From a bacterium HR19 (GTDB lineage Bacteria; Calescibacteriota; Calescibacteriia; Calescibacteriales; Calescibacteriaceae), in NCBI GenBank assembly GCA_002898315.1, contig BEHV01000007.1, forward strand, positions 1-64,000: 64,000 bases of DNA. Direction: 5' to 3'. Both the position numbers and the translations under genes were made by a program. Below the pieces are notes generated by a model, which was not told the DNA's origin, ran no database searches, and saw only the letters and a list, made by a program, of their open reading frames with translations. Of this stretch, positions 1-9,170 are shown one piece after another. Position 1 is the first letter of the stretch. Each line of letters opens with the position of its first letter.

Positions 1-2
1 CA

Positions 3-823
3 TTACTTAAAACAATTCTTCATAGTTTCCCTACTATTACTTATTATTTATATTTGGGACGGGAATTGATAGACTTGAATCAACCCGCTAAAATTACTCC
101 TTGGGGATTCACTCTGGTGGGAAATAATGATATGGCAAGCGGTAATTATGAACCAGAAGAAACGATGATTATTAGAAAGTTACTTAAGAAGGTTGATATA
201 TTCATAAATATTGGGGCAAATGTAGGATATTATTGCTGTCATGCTTTAAGTATGGGAAAATCAGTTGTAGCTATTGAACCTGTGGCTCGCAATTTGCATT
301 ATTTACTTAAAAATTTCAAAAATAATGGCTGGGAAAAGAAAGTTGAAGTATTTCCAGTTGCTGTAGGTAGTGAAAATAATATTTTAGAAATGTATGGGGG
401 GGGACGGGAGCTTCGCTTATTAAAGGTTGGGCCAAAATTCCAGAAAGTTATGTACGACTGGTTCCTGTTTTAACTCTTGATAGGATTTTAGGAGATACCA
501 TAAATGGTAAAAAATCTTTGATTTTAATAGATGTTGAAGGAGCAGAATTTATGGTATTACAAGGAGCTCAAAAAACTCTTTTAAATAACCCAGCTCCCAT
601 TTGGTTTATGGAAATTAGTTTATCAGAGCACTGGCCGAGTGGTAGGAATCCTTATTTTATCCGAACTTTTGAGATCTTTTTCGAGAAAGGATATTATGCT
701 TTTACAGCATCATTACAGCCCGAAATTGTTACTCTTACTTTTATTAAGGAGGTTATGGAAGGTAAACGCGACTTAAGTACTCATAACTTTATCTTTACAA
801 AAAATGAATTTTTTGAACTGTAA
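3..823 (+). pseudogene. FkbM-family SAM methyltransferase, 5' partial and frameshifted in a G8 tract
   Basis: FkbM-family enzymes are class I SAM-dependent methyltransferases that O-methylate sugars of surface glycans and secondary metabolites. The frame is open to the left edge of the window, so the true start is probably outside; TTG at 54 is only an internal candidate. The first frame carries the SAM-binding motif INIGANVGYY and the acidic IEP motif and stops at 471-473. A second frame, in register from about 401 to 823, continues with GTGASLIKGWA, TLDRILGD and the family signature LIDVEGAEF. Reading across the junction with nine (or six) instead of eight G at 396-403 restores one normal FkbM protein. 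The gene is therefore broken, phase-variable or mis-sequenced at the homopolymer. It heads a glycan cluster, which fits sugar methylation. Family call confident; functional state unknown. Confidence 0.8.
396..403 (+). repeat. Homopolymeric G8 tract inside the FkbM gene
   Basis: Eight consecutive G lie exactly where the FkbM reading frame shifts. Restoring the frame needs nine or six G. In other bacteria, for example Campylobacter, poly-G tracts of this length in glycan genes change length by slipped-strand mispairing and switch the gene on and off; whether that happens here cannot be seen from one sequence. Confidence 0.75.
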
Positions 824-877
824 GTTTAACTTAACATAATTACTAATAATAAAACTATAAAAAATAAATATAGCTCT

Positions 878-1669
878 ATGAATTTAAGTGTTTTAATTTC
901 CAGCCATGCTAAAGCTTTTGATTTATGGAATATAACACATTTCTTTTTTAAAAAAAACTGGCCAAATTGCCCCTATGCAGTGTATTTAGGTGCTAATGGA
1001 GAAAACAGAATAAAATATTGTCCTGAAGACTGGATTTACTTAAATAAAGGAGAAGATGTAAGTTGGGCAAAAAGTATGAAAAGTTATTTGGAATCAATTC
1101 CTGCCGATTATATTTTGCTTTTTTTGGATGATTTTATTATACTCCGTCCTGTTAACCAAAAACTTATTGATGAGGCATATGAGTTCTTAGTTGCTAACAA
1201 TGGCGTGATGCTACGGTTAGTTCCATCTCCTAAAGGAACCATCTATTTAAACGAGAATTTCCGAAGGATTGATGTAAAAAATAGAGTACCATACGTTACC
1301 AGTTTACAAGTAGCCATATGGAAAAAAAGTTTTTTAATTAAGTTACTCAAATATGATTTTGATCCATGGGAATTCGAAATCAAAGCAGGGAAAGTTAAAG
1401 AAAGTATGGAATGTTATGATAAATTTTTTGTAACTACAAAGCCACTAATATTTTATAAGCATTTTGTTGAAAAGGGTAAGTTCTATCCCTTTATTCGTAA
1501 ACTTATAAAGGAATATAATATTCCATTGATTGACACTAACCGTGAAACACTAAATAAAAATGAACTTATAAAACTTTATATATCCAAACTGAGAGCCACA
1601 ATGTTTTCTATAATTCCTGAAAAAGATAAAAATAAAATTAGAAAGTATTTTGGTAAGCATGAATTATAA
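878..1669 (+). CDS. Glycosyltransferase-like protein of unknown specificity
   Basis: A 263-residue soluble protein whose N-terminal half reads like a GT-A fold: a first strand MNLSVLISSHAKA, and a strand ending in acidic residues, YILLFLDDFIILRP at about residues 78-91, in the place of the metal-binding DxD motif. The C-terminal 60 residues are Lys-rich and probably helical. No signal peptide or clear membrane segment is visible. It lies between the FkbM methyltransferase and a GT2 enzyme in a strongly AT-rich polysaccharide cluster, so transfer of a sugar to a membrane-linked glycan is inferred. I do not recognise a characterised family. The start is the ATG at 878, with no Shine-Dalgarno site. 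Confidence 0.55.
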   Translation: MNLSVLISSHAKAFDLWNITHFFFKKNWPNCPYAVYLGANGENRIKYCPEDWIYLNKGEDVSWAKSMKSYLESIPADYILLFLDDFIILRPVNQKLIDEAYEFLVANNGVMLRLVPSPKGTIYLNENFRRIDVKNRVPYVTSLQVAIWKKSFLIKLLKYDFDPWEFEIKAGKVKESMECYDKFFVTTKPLIFYKHFVEKGKFYPFIRKLIKEYNIPLIDTNRETLNKNELIKLYISKLRATMFSIIPEKDKNKIRKYFGKHEL

Positions 1670-1740
1670 ACATTAAAATATAACTAAAATATAACTAAAG
1701 AATATTCGAAAAACAAAAGGAGAGATTGGATAATTTTATT

Positions 1741-2718
1741 ATGAGCCAAATAACAACAAAACATAATTATTCCCAAATAAAGGTTTCTGTTATAGTTCCT
1801 ACTATAGGAAGACCTACTTTAGAAGAAACTTTAAAAAGTGTTTTGAGCCAAACTTATTCAAACATAGAAATTATTGTCACTGATGATAATTCAAATGGTG
1901 TAGCGTATGAAATTGTTAAAAAATTCAACACGAATAAAATAAAATATGTAAAAAACAAAAAATATAAAAAGGGACCTAGCGGAAATAAAAATAATGGATT
2001 AGATTACATGACAGGGGACTATTTCACTTTTATAGATGATGATGACCTTTTAGTACCAGAGAGTATAAAAACTTTTGTAGATATTGCCAGTTTAGGATAC
2101 GATGTTGTGATAGCAAATTGTTTAAATTCATTAACTGGAACCTTTACAGGGATTTCTCCAGGTAAAGATATTGAGTTTACTTACGAGGATTTTTTAAGGG
2201 GATTTTTAGATGGAGAGTATATTATTTTTAGTAAATCAAGTTTAGTTGGAAATGAGAGATTTTATGATGATTGCTGGGGTGGAGAACATTTATTGTGGTG
2301 GAAAATTTTAAAAAAAATGAAAAAGGGTTATTATATTGATAAACCTTTAAGAATTTATAATGTTCAAACCCCCGATAGAGTAACTTTTCAGATGGAAAAG
2401 TACCCGGAAAGGCAGATGTTAAGTTATTATTACACAATTATCGAGTTTGGAGCTGATCTTTTAAATATTAGCCCTAATAAGCAGTTTATTAGATATTTAT
2501 TAAGAGGCATATATTTTTCAAAATTGGCTAATGATACAAAAATGTTGAAATTTTTTAGAAAATCTATTGATAAAGTGCCAAATATTAGTCTAAAAATTTT
2601 ATCTTTAATTTATTACTTTATAGTGAAATATTCATCTAAAACGAATTTAATTAAATTTAATTCTTTTTTATATAAAATTTTAATTCCCAAAATAAAAGCT
2701 TGGTTTAAACAGATTTAG
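1741..2718 (+). CDS. GT2 family glycosyltransferase
   Basis: A family 2 glycosyltransferase that would transfer a nucleotide-activated sugar to a growing glycan at the cytoplasmic face of the inner membrane. Near the N terminus VSVIVPTIGRPTLEETLKSV is the classic GT2 opening, followed by IIVTDDNS (nucleotide binding) and YFTFIDDDDLLVP containing the DxD-type metal site. The C-terminal third is hydrophobic and basic (KILSLIYYFIVKYSS) and may associate with the membrane. The start is ambiguous: ATG 1741 is preferred, but a TTG at 1726 is in frame, with AGGAGA at 1718-1723 too close to it and rather far from the ATG. The gene is extremely AT-rich, like its upstream neighbours. Confidence 0.85.
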   Translation: MSQITTKHNYSQIKVSVIVPTIGRPTLEETLKSVLSQTYSNIEIIVTDDNSNGVAYEIVKKFNTNKIKYVKNKKYKKGPSGNKNNGLDYMTGDYFTFIDDDDLLVPESIKTFVDIASLGYDVVIANCLNSLTGTFTGISPGKDIEFTYEDFLRGFLDGEYIIFSKSSLVGNERFYDDCWGGEHLLWWKILKKMKKGYYIDKPLRIYNVQTPDRVTFQMEKYPERQMLSYYYTIIEFGADLLNISPNKQFIRYLLRGIYFSKLANDTKMLKFFRKSIDKVPNISLKILSLIYYFIVKYSSKTNLIKFNSFLYKILIPKIKAWFKQI

Positions 2719-2818
2719 ATAGAAAAATAATAACTATGCAAGAAATTTTTTATACCTTTTTGTTTTCTTATAAATTTACTTATTGAAGGCGAGAATATTG
2801 AAAGAGAGCTTAGATATA

Positions 2819-4027
2819 ATGGGTAAGTTTATTCTAATTAATTCTCTCTCTGGCGGTGGAGCTGAGAAAGTAGCAGTAAATCTTTTTAAAGCTTTAATTT
2901 TTGAAAAATTTTTTCTATTAGAAAAAGAAGTGAAGTATGATATTCCAGAGGAAAAGACTATTTTTTTGTCAAATCATGGTTTAAAGACAAGTGCCATTTT
3001 TAAAACGCTTTTCATTCCTTTTTATTCTTTAAAACTCAAAAACTTTGTTAATTCAGGTAATATTGTTCTTTCTTTTTTAGAAAGAGCCAATTATGTAAAT
3101 ATATTGGCTTCAATGTTTACCAAACATAAGACTTTCATTTCCATTCGTATGTCCCAAATTTCAGGAAGATCTAAAGTTCATCCTTATAATTTACTTTCTA
3201 AATTTTTATATCCCAAATCACATTTGATTATAGCGGTATCACGGGGGATTAAAGCAGAGCTTGTGAAATTTTATGGAATACCTCAAGAAAAAATAGGAGT
3301 GATTTACAATCCTATTTATCTTGAAGAAATCCAAGTATTAAAGGGGGAAGAATTAGGAGAATATGAAACAATTTTTAGAAACTCAAAAGTTCTTATAACC
3401 GCAGGTAGGCTAACTAAACAAAAAGGGCAGTGGTATTTGATAAGGATTTTTAAGGAGTTAAAGAATGATTTTCCAGAGTTAAAGCTTGTTATTCTTGGGG
3501 AAGGAGAACTTAAAGATTATCTGGTAAAGCTTTCAGAGGATTCGGGATTAAGAACCTTTGTATGGGATAGGGACAAAATTTCAGATAGCTTTGATGTTTA
3601 TTTTTTAGGATTTCAAAAGAATCCATTTAAATTTATAGCAAGATCTGAACTATTTGTTTTTCCGAGTTTATGTGAAGGATTCCCGAATGCTTTGGTAGAA
3701 GCTATGTCCTGTGGAGTTCCTGTTATAGCCGCAGATTGCAGGACAGGCCCAAGAGAGATTTTAGCCCCCTATACAGACTTTGAGTATCAGACAGACAAGC
3801 CCGAATTTGCAGAATACGGAATCCTTATGCCACCCTTTGAGGTAAAATATAAAAATGCCAATGAACCTCTTGAAGATAAAGAAAAAATGTGGGTTAATGT
3901 ACTTGAAAAACTTTTGCAGGACGAATCTTTAAGAAAGAGTTATGGGGAAAAAGCCCTTTTTAGGGCTAAAGATTTTGAAATAGAAAAAATTGTTGAAGAG
4001 TGGAAAAGAATATTAGAGAGGGATTAA
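2819..4027 (+). CDS. GT4-type glycosyltransferase
   Basis: A retaining glycosyltransferase of the GT-B fold (GT4 group), 402 residues from ATG 2819. The N-terminal acceptor domain begins FILINSLSGGGAEKVAVNL, the usual glycine-rich opening of this family. The donor domain shows VLITAGRLTKQKGQ, VILGEGELK and the conserved E-x7-E region CEGFPNALVEAMSCGVPVIA, followed by DCRTGPREIL, as in poly(glycerol-phosphate)- and N-acetylgalactosamine-transferase-like members. An in-frame TTG at 2783 could add 12 residues, but the protein family starts at the ATG. The next gene starts 3 bases after the stop codon, so the two are co-transcribed. Confidence 0.88.
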   Translation: MGKFILINSLSGGGAEKVAVNLFKALIFEKFFLLEKEVKYDIPEEKTIFLSNHGLKTSAIFKTLFIPFYSLKLKNFVNSGNIVLSFLERANYVNILASMFTKHKTFISIRMSQISGRSKVHPYNLLSKFLYPKSHLIIAVSRGIKAELVKFYGIPQEKIGVIYNPIYLEEIQVLKGEELGEYETIFRNSKVLITAGRLTKQKGQWYLIRIFKELKNDFPELKLVILGEGELKDYLVKLSEDSGLRTFVWDRDKISDSFDVYFLGFQKNPFKFIARSELFVFPSLCEGFPNALVEAMSCGVPVIAADCRTGPREILAPYTDFEYQTDKPEFAEYGILMPPFEVKYKNANEPLEDKEKMWVNVLEKLLQDESLRKSYGEKALFRAKDFEIEKIVEEWKRILERD

Positions 4028-4030
4028 TCA

Positions 4031-4870
4031 ATGAAGATGTTTCATTTTGGTAGAAACTGGAAAAATTATGTTAAAAATGTAGTTAATGAGCAAGTGCTTA
4101 GAGAGGCTCAAGAAAATCTTTTAAATTACTTACCTAAAGAAGTTTACAAAGATGCTCAATTTATTGATATAGGTTGTGGATCTGGCTTATTTTCTCTATC
4201 TGCCCTATTATTGAATTGTAGAAAAGTTGTAAGTTTTGATATCGATGAAAATTCCTTAAATGCTTTTAAACTTTTAATTCAGAAATTTAAAGAAAAACTA
4301 CCAGTTGATTATGAAAGCAGATTAAAGATTTTTAAAGGAAGTATACTTGATCCTGAACTTGTGAGAAACCTATCCCAAAATCCATTTGATATTGTATATT
4401 CCTGGGGAGTTTTACATCATACGGGAAATATGTGGGAGGCTATTAAAAATGCTTCTAAACTAACAAAAAGGGGTGGCTATTTTATAATAGCTATTTATAA
4501 CCATGCTCCCACAAGTCCTTATTGGCAGAAAATTAAAAAGTTTTACAATGATCATAAATTAATTCAACCTATTATGGAACTTCTCTATGCTACTTATGTT
4601 TCTATTGGATTTATAGTTCGAAGAAGAACTTTTAAACTTAGAAGAGAAAGGGGAATGTCTGTATGGTATGATGCAATTGACTGGATTGGTGGTTATCCCT
4701 ATGAATTTGCATGTTTTGATGAAGTAAAGAATTTTGTTGAAAGTTTGGGGTTTAAATTAATCAAAGCTCCTACAGTTTTACCTTGTGGAAAAAATATGAA
4801 ACCAAAAATCTGGGAAATATTCAGAGCTCCTAATACTGGATGTAACGAATTTGTTTTTAAGAGATTTTGA
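4031..4870 (+). CDS. Class I SAM-dependent methyltransferase
   Basis: A 279-residue methyltransferase with motif I FIDIGCGSGLFSL (about residues 44-56), the acidic residue after strand 2 in VVSFDIDENSL, and motif IV FDIVYSWGVLHHTGNMWEA, which resembles UbiE/COQ5-type enzymes. The C-terminal half (RRRTFKLRRERG, YEFACFDEVKNFVE) is typical of methyltransferases in glycan and polyketide clusters. It sits 3 bases after a GT4 gene and 3 bases before an amidotransferase, so one transcript is likely and the substrate is probably a sugar or uronic acid of the same glycan. The substrate cannot be told from sequence. Confidence 0.85.
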   Translation: MKMFHFGRNWKNYVKNVVNEQVLREAQENLLNYLPKEVYKDAQFIDIGCGSGLFSLSALLLNCRKVVSFDIDENSLNAFKLLIQKFKEKLPVDYESRLKIFKGSILDPELVRNLSQNPFDIVYSWGVLHHTGNMWEAIKNASKLTKRGGYFIIAIYNHAPTSPYWQKIKKFYNDHKLIQPIMELLYATYVSIGFIVRRRTFKLRRERGMSVWYDAIDWIGGYPYEFACFDEVKNFVESLGFKLIKAPTVLPCGKNMKPKIWEIFRAPNTGCNEFVFKRF

Positions 4871-4873
4871 TTC

Positions 4874-6799
4874 ATGTGTAGGATAGCAGGATTTTGGGAT
4901 TTTAATTATAAGAGAGATTACAACTTAAAAGAAGTAGCTCTGCAGATGCGGGAAACTCTTACCCATGGAGGACCAGATGATGCAGGGCTTTATTTAGAGC
5001 CTACAAATGGCTTAGCCCTCACTCACAGAAGACTTGCCATTATAGACCTCTCACCAGCAGGTCATCAACCCATGAAATTTGAAAATCTGGTAATTTCCTA
5101 CAACGGTGAGGTCTATAACTTTAAGGAAATAAGAGAAGAACTCATAAAAGAGGGATATTCCTTTTTTTCCAACTCGGATACTGAAGTTATTCTTAAAGCC
5201 TTTTACAGGTGGGGATTTGATGCTGTGCACAGATTTAGAGGGATGTTTGCCTTTGCCATATGGGATAAAAGGTCTTACAAATTAATACTTTGTAGAGACA
5301 GAATCGGAATTAAACCCCTTTACTGGTATTTTAGAGATGGACTTTTTATGTTTGCTTCAGAACTCAAAGCTTTCCACAAACATCCAAAATTTAAAAAAGA
5401 ACTTAATGAATTGGCTCTTTGTTTATTTTTACAATACGGATATATCTGTTCACCTTATACTATTTTCAAAGATACTTATAAACTTGAACCCGGCCATTTT
5501 CTCGTAATAGATCAAAAAGGCCAGATTGAAAAGATGAAATATTGGGATGTAGAGGAGTTTTTCAAAAAGGGCGTAGAAGAAAAAGAAAAGTGGCTCAAAA
5601 GGTCAGAAGAGGAACTCACGGGGGAACTCGAAAATCTACTTACAGAAAGTTTTAAACTAAGACTGGTTTCCGATGTGCCAGTTGGAATGTTTCTAAGCGG
5701 TGGGATTGATTCCAGTACCGTTAGCGTACTTCTCACCAAAGAAGGTATAAAGCTTAAAACCTTTACTATAGGTTTTTACGAAAAAGACTATAATGAAGCC
5801 GAATATGCTAAAAAGATAGCCCAATATCTTGGAACGGACCACACAGAGTTTTACTGTACTCCTAAAGAAGCTTTTGAGGTAATTCCAAAACTTCCCGAGA
5901 TTTATGACGAACCTTTTGGAGATTCTTCAGCTATTCCTACTTACCTTGTTTCAAAACTTGCTAAAACCCAGGTGAAGGTTTCCCTTTCCGCAGATGGAGG
6001 AGATGAACAGTTCTGTGGATATGCAAGGTACTGGATTGTAGGTGAGATAATCAGAAAACTATCTTCTATTCCAATGCTTTCTGCTCTTGCTAAAATTCTT
6101 GATTTGGTAAGTCCAGAAATAGCTTTTAATCTTTACAAAATTTTCAAACCATTTCTTCCCAAGTGGAAAAATTTTAGAGATAAGTATATAAAGCTCAGAA
6201 ATGTTTTAATGCACAGAAGAGATATAAAAACTCTATATGACCTTTCTAACAAATTTTTTCTTGAAGATGATTTGAAAAGTCTTGGATTAGATAACCTTTC
6301 CCCTTCCCAGCTTAATTTATTAAAATGGGATTCTTCAGATGTGTTAAGTTTTATGATGTATTACGATTTCAAAACTTACCTACCAGATGATATACTCGTT
6401 AAGGTAGATAGAGCTACTATGAGTGTGGCTCTTGAAGGGCGGGAGCCCTTCTTGGACCATAAAATAGTTGAATGGACAAGTAGTCTCCCTTATGAATTTA
6501 AATACAGAAATGGTAAAAGCAAATATTTAGTAAGAGAGATTCTATATAAATATATTCCTAAGGAACTTGTTGAAAGACCTAAAATGGGGTTCGGGGTTCC
6601 TATTTACGAGTGGTTCAAAAGTGATTTGAAGAGTATGTATTTGGATTACCTGGACTCTGATAAAATAAAAAAAGACGGGATTTTCAATTACGTTGAAGTA
6701 AACAGGATTTTAAGGGATTACTTATCGGATAGAGGAGTTAATCACAATAAACTTTGGCTTCTTTTTGTTTTTCAACTTTGGAAAGAAAAATGGTTGTGA
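4874..6799 (+). CDS. asnB: Asparagine synthase (glutamine-hydrolysing) family amidotransferase
   Basis: A class II glutamine amidotransferase fused to an ATP-pyrophosphatase synthetase domain, 641 residues, normal for AsnB. Cys2 (MCRIAGF) is the N-terminal nucleophile after Met removal, which fixes the start. RRLAIIDLS and NGEVYN (about 52-60 and 77-82) bind glutamine, and SGGIDSS (275-281) is the PP-loop. It hydrolyses glutamine and transfers ammonia to an adenylated carboxylate. In polysaccharide clusters such homologues, for example WbpS-like proteins, often amidate uronic acids instead of making asparagine. Its place here between a SAM methyltransferase and a membrane protein supports that alternative, but plain asparagine synthesis cannot be excluded. 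This gene is less AT-rich than the first three genes of the cluster. Confidence 0.9.
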   Translation: MCRIAGFWDFNYKRDYNLKEVALQMRETLTHGGPDDAGLYLEPTNGLALTHRRLAIIDLSPAGHQPMKFENLVISYNGEVYNFKEIREELIKEGYSFFSNSDTEVILKAFYRWGFDAVHRFRGMFAFAIWDKRSYKLILCRDRIGIKPLYWYFRDGLFMFASELKAFHKHPKFKKELNELALCLFLQYGYICSPYTIFKDTYKLEPGHFLVIDQKGQIEKMKYWDVEEFFKKGVEEKEKWLKRSEEELTGELENLLTESFKLRLVSDVPVGMFLSGGIDSSTVSVLLTKEGIKLKTFTIGFYEKDYNEAEYAKKIAQYLGTDHTEFYCTPKEAFEVIPKLPEIYDEPFGDSSAIPTYLVSKLAKTQVKVSLSADGGDEQFCGYARYWIVGEIIRKLSSIPMLSALAKILDLVSPEIAFNLYKIFKPFLPKWKNFRDKYIKLRNVLMHRRDIKTLYDLSNKFFLEDDLKSLGLDNLSPSQLNLLKWDSSDVLSFMMYYDFKTYLPDDILVKVDRATMSVALEGREPFLDHKIVEWTSSLPYEFKYRNGKSKYLVREILYKYIPKELVERPKMGFGVPIYEWFKSDLKSMYLDYLDSDKIKKDGIFNYVEVNRILRDYLSDRGVNHNKLWLLFVFQLWKEKWL

Positions 6800-6828
6800 A
6801 AATTTATCTTTATGATTAATTTTTAACC

Positions 6829-8007
6829 ATGGAACTATTATTAATATCTGTCTGTTCCATAGTAATATGGTTATTATATGAAAAATTTCTGAAGGGTATA
6901 AAAGATGTTTTTATTTTATCAATTCCTATTTTTCTTTTATGGATATATATTTTTATGCCTGTTACATTTTACTTTTTTTTTAATGGTTTCCTACCAGGCA
7001 AACCTGATCAGGATTTATATTATGAGTTTGCATCAAATTATAATATCAATTCTTTAACTGACACAGTAAATATTGCTTTTGAGAGAAACTTCCATAATTT
7101 TCTCTACTGGCAGATAGCTACTATTGCATATAATTTATCATTTTTTAGCCCTGTATTATCTTTATGCCTCATTAACTTCGTAGCTCATTTGTTTATTTCA
7201 ATTTTTGCGTATTATTCAATTTATTTAATCTTAGGTAGCAAAAGGAAAGCAAAAATAGGAATGCTTTTCTTTCTTTTTTCTCCTACGTTTATTTCTTTCG
7301 GTTTGTATATTATAAGAGATATACTGATAGTTCTGGCATTTGCAGGAATGTTCCTTTCTCTATTATTCATTTATAAAAGAGGATTTTCAGTAAAATATGT
7401 TTTTCTGCTGATTATATTTTCTTTTTTCGCATTTTCATTAAGAGGACAGCTTATCCTTGTTATTTCCCTATTGAGTTTTCAAATATTTTTGACCAGATTT
7501 TTCAGAGATAGAAGTTTTTTATTCTACTCTATACTTCAGGTTGTATTTCTAATTCAGGTATATATCATCATAAAAATTTTCAATTTGAATTTTGCAGGTT
7601 CGGGAGTTTTAGTTGATTTTCTAATCCATCTTATCAGTTGGGACTTACTCAAAACAATTCTGATTAAATTTCCTATTTATATTTTAGGTATAGGTTTTCT
7701 TGATCCTCAAGTAGGAAAAACATTTTCTTTGCAGGTAATTTTGCTAACTAGGTTATTAGCGATAGATTCCTTAGTAATTCCTTTCATCTTTGTTTATTTC
7801 TACATAAAAAAGTGGAGAAAAGATGTTTTTGTTAACCTGATTATTTTTGCTCTCTTCCTTTATTTTGCTCTTTATATGTACGCGCAAAATTTTTTTGAGG
7901 GAGGATATGGCTTCCATTTCAGAGCAATGCTACCTTTCTTTTATGTGTTTTATTTATTAGTTATTAGCGAATTTTTAAAAAAAGACAAAGTAAGTATGGT
8001 GAATTGA
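6829..8007 (+). CDS. Polytopic membrane protein, candidate glycan polymerase
   Basis: A 392-residue integral membrane protein with about ten hydrophobic segments, starting with LLISVCSIVIWLLYEKFL and ending with MLPFFYVFYLLVISEFL. A charged segment containing SLRGQL and a conserved-looking GGYGFHFRAM near the C terminus resemble the Arg-containing loops of O-antigen polymerases (Wzy/EpsG-like). It lies between an amidotransferase and a GT4 gene, where a polymerase or oligosaccharide-unit processing protein is expected. No flippase (Wzx) is visible in the window. Family assignment is inference from topology and context; Wzy proteins share little sequence. Confidence 0.55.
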   Translation: MELLLISVCSIVIWLLYEKFLKGIKDVFILSIPIFLLWIYIFMPVTFYFFFNGFLPGKPDQDLYYEFASNYNINSLTDTVNIAFERNFHNFLYWQIATIAYNLSFFSPVLSLCLINFVAHLFISIFAYYSIYLILGSKRKAKIGMLFFLFSPTFISFGLYIIRDILIVLAFAGMFLSLLFIYKRGFSVKYVFLLIIFSFFAFSLRGQLILVISLLSFQIFLTRFFRDRSFLFYSILQVVFLIQVYIIIKIFNLNFAGSGVLVDFLIHLISWDLLKTILIKFPIYILGIGFLDPQVGKTFSLQVILLTRLLAIDSLVIPFIFVYFYIKKWRKDVFVNLIIFALFLYFALYMYAQNFFEGGYGFHFRAMLPFFYVFYLLVISEFLKKDKVSMVN

Positions 8008-8023
8008 ATTATAAACTTAAACT

Positions 8024-8028
8024 GGAGG
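8024..8028 (+). promoter_or_regulatory. Shine-Dalgarno site deciding the start of the GT4 gene at 8037
   Basis: GGAGG eight bases before ATG 8037. It selects this ATG over the in-frame TTG at 8004, which overlaps the end of the preceding membrane-protein gene. Strong sites like this are rare in the window. Confidence 0.7.
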
Positions 8029-8036
8029 TTAGAAAA

Positions 8037-9164
8037 ATGATTTTCAGAATAGTTTTATCTTCAAATACTGCCTTTTCTATTTATAATTTCCGTCTTGGAT
8101 TGATGAAAAAGCTCAAAGAAATCGGTTTTGATGTAATAGCTGTATCTCCATATGACAAGTATGCAAAAAAAATTGAAAAAGAGGGTTTTCAGTTTTTCCA
8201 AGTTAAAAACCTTGATAGAAAGGGGAAAAATCCTCTGAAAGACATAAAACTTATGTTTGAATACTATAATATTTTCAAAAAAATTGAACCTGATTTGGTT
8301 ATAAACTATACTATAAAGCCCAATATATATGGTTCTCTGGCTTGTGGAATTTTGGGAATAAAATCTATTAGTGTAATAACTGGACTCGGATATATCTTTG
8401 TTAAAGGTGGACCGCTTAAATTCTTGGTTAAAACTCTTTATAAACTGGCATTAAGGAAAAATAAATTTGTAATTTTTCTAAATAAAGAGGATATGAATGA
8501 GCTTCTCACGCTGATAGAAAAAGATAAAGCTGTCTTGATAGGTAGTAGTGGAGTTAACCTTAGATATTTTTCCAAGTATTCATGTGAGAATCTTGAAAAA
8601 CCTAAAAAAAGAAATTTTACCTTTCTTTTTGTGGGTAGATTTTTGAAAGATAAAGGAATTTATGAGCTTATAGAGGCAGGAAAAAGATTATATCACGAAG
8701 GTTATCTATTTGAAATCTGGCTTCTTGGAGATATAGATAAAGGAAATCCTGCCTCCCTTACAGAAAATGAGATTACAGAATTGTCAAAATTACCTTTTAT
8801 TAGAGTTTTCTCGTTTGCGGAAGATGTTCGTCCTTATCTTTGTGTAAGTGATTGTGTGGTATTACCATCTTATAGAGAAGGTATGCCGAGAGTTCTTCTT
8901 GAAGCTATGGCTATGGAAAACCCCATAATTACAACAGATGCTCCGGGATGCAGAGATGTATGTATTGATGGGGAAAATGGCTTTCTGGTAAAACCAAAAG
9001 ATGTAGAAAGTTTGTATACTGCTATGAAGAAAATGATTGAAATCCCATACGAAAAGAGAGTATCTATGGGGGTTGCAGGTAGAAAAATTGTTCAGGAAAG
9101 TTTCAGCGAAGACATAATAATTAAAAGGTATATTGAATTAATCAAAGAAGTTATAAATTCGTAG
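8037..9164 (+). CDS. GT4-type glycosyltransferase (PglA/WbnK-like)
   Basis: A 375-residue retaining GT-B enzyme. The N-terminal domain reads RIVLSSNTAFSIYNFRLGLM and VINYTIKPNIYGSLACGILG, then VITGLGYIFVKGG, the pattern of the PglA/WbnK/CapM group that transfers GalNAc or related sugars to undecaprenyl-diphosphate-linked acceptors. The donor domain has FLFVGRFLKDKGIYELIEA and the E-x7-E site REGMPRVLLEAMAMENPIITT. The start at ATG 8037 is set by GGAGG upstream. It is the last gene of the glycan cluster and probably shares its transcript with the membrane protein before it. The exact sugar is unknown. Confidence 0.87.
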   Translation: MIFRIVLSSNTAFSIYNFRLGLMKKLKEIGFDVIAVSPYDKYAKKIEKEGFQFFQVKNLDRKGKNPLKDIKLMFEYYNIFKKIEPDLVINYTIKPNIYGSLACGILGIKSISVITGLGYIFVKGGPLKFLVKTLYKLALRKNKFVIFLNKEDMNELLTLIEKDKAVLIGSSGVNLRYFSKYSCENLEKPKKRNFTFLFVGRFLKDKGIYELIEAGKRLYHEGYLFEIWLLGDIDKGNPASLTENEITELSKLPFIRVFSFAEDVRPYLCVSDCVVLPSYREGMPRVLLEAMAMENPIITTDAPGCRDVCIDGENGFLVKPKDVESLYTAMKKMIEIPYEKRVSMGVAGRKIVQESFSEDIIIKRYIELIKEVINS

Positions 9165-9170
9165 TCATTT

